Positions 5,498-10,484 of a stretch of DNA of 10,484 nucleotides are shown here, piece after piece; within the stretch, counting starts at the first letter, position 1, and every line of letters starts with the position of its first letter. The position numbers and the translations under genes were made by a program. Source of the stretch: Alphaproteobacteria bacterium. GTDB taxonomy: Bacteria > Pseudomonadota > Alphaproteobacteria > UBA2136 > UBA6156. The DNA lies in assembly GCA_027489415.1 (NCBI GenBank), contig JAIXZU010000052.1, positions 1 to 10,484 on the forward strand. Reading direction: 5' to 3'. The notes under the pieces are model-generated. The model worked only from the letters and a program-made list of their open reading frames with translations. It was not told the origin of the DNA and ran no database searches.

Positions 5498-5524
5498 GTT
5501 TCCTGAATAAATCCATGCTATAAC
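5496..5524 (+). promoter_or_regulatory. sigma70-type promoter of the 5591 gene
   Basis: TTGTTT (5496-5501) and TATAAC (5519-5524) are separated by 17 bases. A start near 5531 would give a leader of about 60 bases. The -35 box overlaps the palindrome at 5476-5497. Confidence 0.6.
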
Positions 5525-5590
5525 CCCCTCCTCTAAAGCCGCATCCCCAATCTCATTCTCCGTGTCATCGTTTCCAGAAAGGACAACGCA

Positions 5591-6136
5591 ATGCTCACCA
5601 AAATCCTCCACTTCCTCGGTTTCGGCAAGGTCGCCAACACCACTCCGCCGCAGCCCACCGCAGCCTCCTTCGTTCCCGGCTTCACGGTGACGCTGGAAAA
5701 AAAGCCCGGCGTGCTCTTCACCACTCAGCAGGAAGGCTCCCCGCTCCGCAAACCGGCCACCATGGAGCACTTCTACGAAATCACCGTGACCAACGACGGC
5801 ACCAATCCGGAATATCCGGATACGCGCCCCTGGAAAGCCCGCTTCACCACGGCACTGAACGAGGACTTCGGCCGTTGTGTCAACGACAACACGGCCTGCG
5901 GCCCCGCCGGCAGCAACTGGCTGAGCTTCGAACTCCGCGAAGAATACGCGGACGACCGGAAAAACGGCGTCATGGGCCGCGCCATGCCGCCCCACCACCG
6001 CCTCGTCGTCATGGGCATCCACGAACCCTCCGGCCTCTTCTCGAAGGATCTGAGCGTCACCGGCCCCGTCCGGAAGTCGGATCGCGAATCCCCCGCATGG
6101 GTCCACGCCCTCCAAAGTCCAATCCACTACATGTAA
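5591..6136 (+). CDS. uncharacterised 181-residue protein
   Basis: I do not recognise this protein. The ATG at 5591 is well placed after AAAGGAC. The first residues (MLTKILHFLGFGK) are an amphipathic or weakly hydrophobic helix, and a proline/threonine-rich linker follows (about 17-26). Residues about 30-160 look like a beta-rich soluble domain: FTVTLEKKPGVLFTT, then FYEITVTNDG and WKARFTTALNEDF. Two cysteines at 96 and 103 flank a short loop (CVNDNTAC), and HRLVVMGIH forms a late strand. The strand-rich pattern with VTNDG recalls immunoglobulin-like or ApaG-like folds, but no defining ApaG motif is visible. It has its own promoter and is followed by a hairpin at 6154, so it is probably a single-gene unit. 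No function is offered. Confidence 0.7.
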   Translation: MLTKILHFLGFGKVANTTPPQPTAASFVPGFTVTLEKKPGVLFTTQQEGSPLRKPATMEHFYEITVTNDGTNPEYPDTRPWKARFTTALNEDFGRCVNDNTACGPAGSNWLSFELREEYADDRKNGVMGRAMPPHHRLVVMGIHEPSGLFSKDLSVTGPVRKSDRESPAWVHALQSPIHYM

Positions 6137-6153
6137 CTGCTCCCGAAACCCAA

Positions 6154-6177
6154 AAAGGGCGCCGCAAGGCGCCCTTT
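6154..6177 (-). terminator. rho-independent terminator of the DUF1993 gene, possibly bidirectional
   Basis: A perfect 10-base stem (6154-6163 with 6168-6177) closes on a four-base loop. On the minus strand it is followed by TTTTT (6156-6152), giving a good terminator for the gene ending at 6193. On the plus strand it lies 17 bases after the 5591 gene but has only a short T run, so it may end that transcript less well. The tandem GATTCCT-like repeats at 6181-6199 lie between it and the DUF1993 stop. Confidence 0.75.
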
Positions 6178-6192
6178 CCTGATTCCTGATTC

Positions 6193-6711
6193 CTAATTCC
6201 CAACAACTCCACCAGCCAAAAAGTCCTTCTTACCCAGCTGCACGCCCTTGTGCCGCAAAATCGCATAGGTCGTGGTCACATGGAAGTAAAAGTTCGGCAT
6301 CGCAAACGTCTGCAAATAGTCCAGCCCGTTGAACGTCAGCTCTTCCTTCGGCAACTTAATCAACACCGTTTTGCTTTCGCTGCCTTCCATCTGCTCCGGC
6401 TGCACGGTCTTCAAAAAGCCGATCGTCTTCGCAATCCGCGCCTGCAAGTCCGCAAACGTCACTTCCGTGTCGGGGAAACTCGGCACCTCGGCACCACTCA
6501 ACCGCGCCCCAACCCCTTTGGCGGCGTCGCTGGCAATCTGCACCTGCTTTACCAGCGGGAACATATCCTCCGCCAGCCGCGCCTGCGTCAAAGCCGTTTC
6601 ATCCAGCCCCTGCTCGGCCACAAAAGCCTCACCCTTTTTCAACACGGCGGAGAGGTTCTCCAGCATCCGCACAAACACCGGCACACTCGCGTTATACATG
6701 CTCACAGTCAT
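6193..6711 (-). CDS. DUF1993 domain-containing protein
   Basis: The 172-residue product matches DUF1993, a small cytoplasmic helical family of unknown biochemical role related in fold to DinB-like four-helix bundles. The start MTVSMYNASVPVFVRMLENLSAVLKK is the typical first helix. LAEDMFPLVKQVQIASDAAKG (about 47-67) is the family's most recognisable stretch. LPKEELTFNGLDYLQTFAMPNFYFHVTTTYAILRHKGVQLGKKDFL gives the conserved C-terminal half with histidines at about 145 and 154. The length is usual and the gene looks intact. The ATG at 6711 follows AAGGAG at good spacing. It is transcribed divergently from the IMPase-family gene and ends in a clear terminator, so it is a single-gene unit. Confidence 0.9.
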   Translation of the reverse strand: MTVSMYNASVPVFVRMLENLSAVLKKGEAFVAEQGLDETALTQARLAEDMFPLVKQVQIASDAAKGVGARLSGAEVPSFPDTEVTFADLQARIAKTIGFLKTVQPEQMEGSESKTVLIKLPKEELTFNGLDYLQTFAMPNFYFHVTTTYAILRHKGVQLGKKDFLAGGVVGN

Positions 6712-6833
6712 TATCAGGCTCCTTATTACTTGGGTTACCCCATATGCCTACGCCGCCCCCCAAACGCCGTCAACACTTATTTCGAACTTTTCGTAATATC
6801 CAGGATTATCCTCAAACCTTACTTACACTTTCC

Positions 6834-6862
6834 TTGCACTTACCCTCAAAAAGCCGTATTCA
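6834..6862 (+). promoter_or_regulatory. weak promoter candidate for the IMPase-family gene
   Basis: TTGCAC (6834-6839) and TATTCA (6857-6862) are 17 bases apart, leaving a leader of about 35 bases. The -35 box is good and the -10 box poor. The rest of the 6712-6905 gap holds no other clear feature besides the leaders of the two divergent genes. Confidence 0.3.
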
Positions 6863-6905
6863 AGCCATTATTTCCAATCGTTTCCCATCCAGAAAAGGAG
6901 AGACC

Positions 6906-7742
6906 ATGCACCCTTCCCCCTTTGATGTCGCCCGCGCCTACGTGCGTGAAAGCGCGCATTTCGCCTACACCACCCGCCAGAACGAAGTGCTGGACATCCA
7001 GTGCAAGGAAGGCGACCTCAACAACGTCCTCACAAACGTGGACCTCGCCAACAGCGCCCGCGCCAAAACGATGTTCCAACCGTTCACGGACCTCGGCGAA
7101 ATCCTCATCGATGAAGAGAACCTCCCGCCTCTCACCCCCCAGCAGGTCTTCGCCAGCGGCAAACCTCTGTGGGTGATAGACCCCATCGACGGCACCCGCC
7201 CGTACAGCAAGGGCGAAAGCTCCTGGGGCGTCATGCTCTCGCGTGTGGAAAACGGCATCGTCACCTACGCCAACATCAATATGCCCGCCATGGGCATCAA
7301 ACTGGAACTCAGTACGGACGGCGGCTGGGCCACGGTCGGCGAAAGCCGCAACCTGCTCACCAGCAGGCTGCCCTCCGGCCATGGCGCCACGGTGCACGTC
7401 AGCAACCGCGCCCGCTCGGTGCTGGAACTCGCCTCGTCCCACGGTTTCGAAAACGCCTACGCCCCCTCGGCTGCGGAAATGACGTTCAGCCTCGCCACCG
7501 GCCAGTGCGCCCTCGTTGCCCTGCCCTCCAAGGCGGGCTTCTGGGACATCGCCCCGCTCATGCTGCTCGCCCACCTCAACGGCTACGTCGCAGTGTTCGA
7601 AAACGCGCCCTACACACCTCTCACACTGGGGCCGGACATGTTCCTCCCCAACTGGCAACTGAAGGACCACATCATCGTGACCTCACCGGAAACGCTGAAC
7701 ACCCTCTATCCGGTCGCCGCCCCCAAGGCCCGCGCCCGCTAA
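6906..7742 (+). CDS. inositol monophosphatase family protein
   Basis: I start at ATG 6906, which follows AAAGGAGAG. The upstream in-frame ATG at 6744 has no ribosome site and reads through untypical sequence. The product has 278 residues, the normal family length. It shows the metal-binding motifs of Mg2+-dependent phosphatases: TNVDLAN (43-49), Glu70/Glu71 in LIDEENLPP, the core motif WVIDPIDGTRPYSKG (89-103) with Asp92 and Asp95, and Trp213-Asp214 in FWDIAPLML. Such enzymes remove phosphate from inositol monophosphate, histidinol phosphate or 3'-phosphoadenosine phosphates. I cannot tell which here. The last motif has IAP in place of the common WDxAAG, a mild divergence. It is cytoplasmic, stands alone between its own leader and a strong terminator, and has the host's composition. 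Confidence 0.9.
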   Translation: MHPSPFDVARAYVRESAHFAYTTRQNEVLDIQCKEGDLNNVLTNVDLANSARAKTMFQPFTDLGEILIDEENLPPLTPQQVFASGKPLWVIDPIDGTRPYSKGESSWGVMLSRVENGIVTYANINMPAMGIKLELSTDGGWATVGESRNLLTSRLPSGHGATVHVSNRARSVLELASSHGFENAYAPSAAEMTFSLATGQCALVALPSKAGFWDIAPLMLLAHLNGYVAVFENAPYTPLTLGPDMFLPNWQLKDHIIVTSPETLNTLYPVAAPKARAR

Positions 7743-7758
7743 TCAACAAAATCGCAAA

Positions 7759-7793
7759 TAAATCGCGCCGCCCTCAAGCGGCGCGATTTTTTT
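7759..7793 (+). terminator. rho-independent terminator of the IMPase-family gene
   Basis: A perfect 11-base GC-rich stem (7761-7771 with 7778-7788), a six-base loop and a run of seven Ts (7787-7793) follow the stop codon by 18 bases. The A run before the stem is short, so it acts mainly in the plus direction. Confidence 0.9.
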
Positions 7794-7826
7794 ACAACCA
7801 TCCATCCCTTTCAATATTCTCACCTC

Positions 7827-7855
7827 TTGATTCCCTTGCCCCCGCACACTATATT
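7827..7855 (+). promoter_or_regulatory. sigma70-type promoter of the TerC-family gene
   Basis: TTGATT (7827-7832) and TATATT (7850-7855) are separated by 17 bases. A start near 7862 would give a leader of about 74 bases before the ATG at 7936. Confidence 0.65.
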
Positions 7856-7876
7856 CCACCTGTCCGGGCCCCTCTG

Positions 7877-7893
7877 GTAGCCGTTACGGCTAC
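7877..7893 (+). promoter_or_regulatory. perfect hairpin in the leader of the TerC-family gene
   Basis: GTAGCCG and CGGCTAC form a perfect 7-base stem around a three-base loop (TTA). It sits in the predicted 5' leader, about 30 bases before the Shine-Dalgarno. It has no T run, so it is not a terminator. TerC-family genes are often controlled by metal-sensing leaders, but the conserved yybP-ykoY sequence is not visible here. Confidence 0.5.
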
Positions 7894-7935
7894 GATGTCG
7901 GATAATTGAAAATGAAAATCAATGGAGGAGCCGTC

Positions 7936-8934
7936 ATGGACATGCTCACAACCGTATTAATGGCCGAATGGCTCAGCAAACCAATCTGGATGTGGCTCTC
8001 CTTCCTCGGCGTCGTCGTACTGCTTCTGGTGCTGGACCTCGGCGTTCTCCACAAAAAAACGCGCGAAATCGAAGTCCGCGAAAGCCTCATCCTCTCCGTC
8101 GGTTACATCAGCATCGGCCTGCTCTTTGGCGCATGGGTCTGGTGGTATCTCGGCTCAACCAGCGGCATGCAATATCTCACCGGCTTCGCGGTGGAAAAAA
8201 CACTCGCGATGGACAACGTCTTCGTCATCGCCATGATCTTCTCCTACCTCGCCATCCCAAGGCTTTACCAGCACCGCGTCCTGTTCTGGGGTATCCTCGG
8301 CGTCATCATCCTGCGCGCGATCATGATAGGTATCGGCGCCCCCATTGTCGAAAACTTCTCATGGGTTCTCTACATCTTCGCCTCCTTCCTCATTCTCACC
8401 GGCGTGAAAATGCTCTGGATGAAGGACGACAAACCCAACATGGCCGAAAACCCCGTACTCAAATTCATGAAGAAGCACTTCAGGGTCACGGAAAAACTCC
8501 ACGGAGAAAAATTCTTCGTCCGCGAGAAAGACACCAAAACCGGCAAAATGGTCCGCGTGATGACCCCCCTCTTCCTCGCGCTCGTCCTGATAGAAATTGC
8601 CGACGTCATCTTCGCCGTGGACAGCGTCCCCGCTATCTTCCTGATAACCACGGACCCCTTCATCGTCTACACCTCCAACATCTTCGCAATCCTCGGCCTG
8701 CGCGCGCTGTACTTCGCCCTCGCCGCCATGGTTCACCGCTTCGAATACCTGAAGTACGCCCTGTCGCTCCTGCTCATCTTCATCGGCTCCAAGGTCTTCA
8801 TCGCGTGGGGTCTGGGCTGGGAGAAATTCCCCCCGCTCTGGAGCCTCGGCATCACCGTCGGCATCCTTGCCAGCGGCATCATCTTCTCGCTCTGGAAAAC
8901 AAGAGCGGACGTTACCCCAACCTCAAAGGCCTAA
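7936..8934 (+). CDS. TerC/Alx-family integral membrane transporter
   Basis: I start at ATG 7936 because GGAGGAG lies six bases upstream; the in-frame TTG at 7906 has none. The product has 332 residues and about nine membrane segments. The first is near WMWLSFLGVVVLLLVLDLGVL. The family signatures are present: an acidic membrane segment LVLDLGVLHKK, the sequence FAVEKTLAMDNVFVIAMIF with conserved Glu, Asp and Asn, and the second repeat LVLIEIADVIFAVDSVPAIF. These acidic residues are likely to bind metal. Alx/TerC proteins export Mn2+ or protect against metal and tellurite stress in the inner membrane; I favour Mn2+ export from family knowledge. The gene has its own promoter and leader. Its 3' end overlaps the end of the oppositely read sensor kinase gene by four bases. 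Confidence 0.93.
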   Translation: MDMLTTVLMAEWLSKPIWMWLSFLGVVVLLLVLDLGVLHKKTREIEVRESLILSVGYISIGLLFGAWVWWYLGSTSGMQYLTGFAVEKTLAMDNVFVIAMIFSYLAIPRLYQHRVLFWGILGVIILRAIMIGIGAPIVENFSWVLYIFASFLILTGVKMLWMKDDKPNMAENPVLKFMKKHFRVTEKLHGEKFFVREKDTKTGKMVRVMTPLFLALVLIEIADVIFAVDSVPAIFLITTDPFIVYTSNIFAILGLRALYFALAAMVHRFEYLKYALSLLLIFIGSKVFIAWGLGWEKFPPLWSLGITVGILASGIIFSLWKTRADVTPTSKA

Positions 8935-10280
8935 CCTCGCGGCAGCGTAACGCAAACGGTAAACCCCTGTTTGCGTTGCCCCTGCCGGAAGTAAACCTTC
9001 GCATGGTGGATATCCGCCACGCGCTTAACAAGCGCCAATCCCAAACCACTGCCGGTTTGCACGTGGCTTGCTAGCCTTACAAATCTGTCAAACACCCGCG
9101 CTTGGTGTTCAGGCGGCACCCCCGCGCCCCTGTCGGTCACCCGTAGCACCACGTTATTTCCACTTACACGTGCCCGCACCTCAACATCCGTACCCTCCGG
9201 GCTGTACCGAATGGCGTTATCAACAAGGTTGCGTACCAAAATCGGCAATAGCGTCGGGTCGCCAGCTACCTTGGTTCCTACCGGAATCAAATTGCAAATC
9301 CTTGCCCCATTTTGCGCAGCAAACGCAGCCTCATCCTCTTTTACCCGCTCAATCACGCGCCGTAACACCAGCGCTTGAATCTCGGGCTTGGGGGCGGAAT
9401 CCAGCCGCGCCATCAGCAACAACTGGGAAACCACATGCGCAGCCCGGTCAATCCCCGCCAGCATTTTATCAAACAACCGCTTGCGCTGCGCCTCATCCGG
9501 CTCTTCAACGGCCACCTGCGCCTGCAAACGCACGGCCGCAAGCGGGGTTCGCAGCTCATGGGCCGCATGGGCCAAAAACTCTCGCTCGGTGCTCAAGGCC
9601 TGCCTTAAACGGGCCAGAATCAAATTCACCGCCGCCACCAACGGCCGCATGTCACGCGGTAAACGCTCAACGGGAAGGTCCTCAAGGTCAACCACACCCT
9701 TTCTGGCAATACGCCGTATAATCCGCCGCAGCCGCTGGTCCACAATCCGCACAATCAGCACTATCACAGCAAAGATGGACACAATCTCCAGCACAAAGTG
9801 CCACACCAGCGTATCAACCATGGGGGAAATCACCAGCCGCGCAAGCTTGTGGTCAACCGCCACAATCACATCCACTGGGCTGCCGTTACGGCTTATACTC
9901 GTCCGCTGCACCCGCCATGCCTTGTCCTCTATGCGGTAATCACTCAAGCCCACCGGCACCTGTAAATCAAGCTTGGGCCCATAAGCCGTGCTGCGGGTCA
10001 GCTTGCCATCCACAAAAATATGGTAAGCCAGCGGCAGGTAATCTTCCGTAATAAACTTCTGAACGGTCACATCATTTTCAACCCGCCCCGTGGCCACCAA
10101 CGGCGCCGTCTCCGCCAGAATGGACGCCACCTGCCGCACCTGCTGGTCAAGCAGCAACAGGGTCTGCCGCTTCAGCGCGAAATAGGACGAAACCGAAAAC
10201 CCCGCCCAAATCGCCCCGATAATCACCAGCAACAGCAAAATCAGCCTGGTCCGTTGGGAAAAATGACTCATGAAAACCAT
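8931..10280 (-). CDS. sensor histidine kinase of a QseC-like two-component system
   Basis: The 449-residue product is an inner-membrane sensor. A first membrane helix (about 12-34) and a second (about 158-180) enclose a periplasmic sensor region of about 125 residues. A short HAMP-like linker (181-229) leads to the dimerisation domain with HELRTPL (241-247), His241 being the phosphorylated residue. The ATPase domain has the N box NLVDNAIRYSPEG (351-363), G1 DRGAGVPP (383-390) and G2 GSGLGLAL (410-417). All catalytic motifs are intact. It follows the response regulator stop by one base, so the two are co-transcribed and probably translationally coupled. The ATG at 10280 is chosen; the ATG at 10271, preceded by AGGATGG, is equally possible. 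The stimulus is unknown. Confidence 0.93.
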   Translation of the reverse strand: MVFMSHFSQRTRLILLLLVIIGAIWAGFSVSSYFALKRQTLLLLDQQVRQVASILAETAPLVATGRVENDVTVQKFITEDYLPLAYHIFVDGKLTRSTAYGPKLDLQVPVGLSDYRIEDKAWRVQRTSISRNGSPVDVIVAVDHKLARLVISPMVDTLVWHFVLEIVSIFAVIVLIVRIVDQRLRRIIRRIARKGVVDLEDLPVERLPRDMRPLVAAVNLILARLRQALSTEREFLAHAAHELRTPLAAVRLQAQVAVEEPDEAQRKRLFDKMLAGIDRAAHVVSQLLLMARLDSAPKPEIQALVLRRVIERVKEDEAAFAAQNGARICNLIPVGTKVAGDPTLLPILVRNLVDNAIRYSPEGTDVEVRARVSGNNVVLRVTDRGAGVPPEHQARVFDRFVRLASHVQTGSGLGLALVKRVADIHHAKVYFRQGQRKQGFTVCVTLPRG

Positions 10281-10281
10281 C

Positions 10282-10484
10282 CTATTTCATCCGGTATCCA
10301 ACCGACCTCACACTCTCAATCAAAGTACGCGCCGTCTTTTTACGTATGCGGTGCAAATGCACCTCAATCGCGTTGCTCTCAATCTCCTGCCCCCAGCTGT
10401 AAATCACGCGCTCAAGCTGGTCACGGCTCACAATATGGCCCTGCGCCTCCACCAGCCGCTGCAATAGCCGGAATTCCTTGGAAC
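10282..10484 (-). CDS. OmpR/PhoB-family response regulator, C-terminal part, cut by the window edge
   Basis: Only the last 66 complete codons are in the window; the receiver domain lies beyond the right edge. The visible part is the OmpR-type winged helix. It reads SKEFRLLQRLVEAQG at the edge, then the recognition region SNAIEVHLHRIRKK, and ends in the wing SVRSVGYRMK. This pattern is typical of QseB/PmrA-like regulators. The protein would be phosphorylated by the neighbouring kinase and would bind direct repeats in target promoters. The frame is open to the window end, so the internal TTG at 10464 is not the start. It is the first gene of the pair on this strand, one base before the kinase. 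Confidence 0.92.
   Translation of the reverse strand, partial: SKEFRLLQRLVEAQGHIVSRDQLERVIYSWGQEIESNAIEVHLHRIRKKTARTLIESVRSVGYRMK

Noticed and set aside
6181..6199. Tandem GATTCCT-like repeat
   Set aside because: Three short imperfect units between a stop codon and a terminator; too few to call a functional repeat or CRISPR array.
6744..6905. 54-residue N-terminal extension of the IMPase-family protein
   Set aside because: The ATG at 6744 lacks a ribosome site and the added residues are unlike the family; ATG 6906 has AAAGGAGAG and gives the usual length.
7840..7935. yybP-ykoY Mn2+ riboswitch ahead of the TerC gene
   Set aside because: The conserved GGGGAGUAGC and GUCAACAUAC blocks are not visible; only an unrelated hairpin can be supported by eye.
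7968..9074. Long plus-strand frame of 368 codons overlapping the TerC gene
   Set aside because: It is arginine/histidine/proline-rich shadow translation of GC-rich DNA; the overlapping TerC frame has clear family motifs.

Overview
The window looks like a bacterial chromosome interrupted by a foreign, tRNA-targeted integrated element. The right-hand part, from about 4905 to the end, is GC-rich and C-ending in codon use. It carries ordinary housekeeping-type genes: a tyrosine-phosphatase-like protein, a DUF1993 protein, an inositol-monophosphatase-family enzyme, a TerC-family transporter and a QseBC-like two-component system. I read this as a proteobacterium, possibly an alphaproteobacterium, but nothing here fixes the genus. 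The left part has mixed composition, with AT-rich ends and a moderate-GC middle.

Region 1 (1 to about 4307) is the right end of an integrated element. From its right edge leftward, on the minus strand, come a complete tyrosine recombinase, an overlapping 171-residue protein of unknown function, an AlpA/excisionase-like winged-helix protein, and a small replication-protein-like winged-helix protein. Further left are a plus-strand membrane-anchored protein and the N-terminal 206 residues of an AAA15-family (COG1106) ATPase reading off the left edge. The recombinase sits beside a 45-base 3' piece of a tRNA-Met(CAT) gene (4263-4307), which I take as the att junction. The missing tRNA 5' half and the other att site would lie beyond the left edge. 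The layout (integrase, regulators, replication protein, possible origin, accessory cargo) resembles a phage satellite or small genomic island, with the ATPase as likely anti-phage cargo.

Region 2 (4326-4898) is one AT-rich gene for a GIY-YIG nuclease-like domain joined to a predicted winged helix. It lies outside the att remnant but is clearly unlike the host DNA that starts at about 4905, so it may mark an older or tandem insertion at the same tRNA.

Region 3 (4905-10484) is host-like. The plus-strand genes for the phosphatase, an unrecognised 181-residue protein, the IMPase-family enzyme and TerC are mostly separate transcription units with visible promoters, terminators and Shine-Dalgarno sites. 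DUF1993 is on the minus strand, with a good terminator for its own transcript. The sensor kinase and response regulator form a minus-strand operon whose end overlaps the end of terC by 4 bases.

The non-coding DNA is the most unusual part. It includes a paired long inverted repeat and hairpins between 728 and 937, an apparently leaderless promoter with stacked repeats ahead of the ATPase, an SD-sequestering hairpin ahead of the AlpA-like gene, a possible origin at 1483-1746, and arm-site-like repeats beside the integrase.
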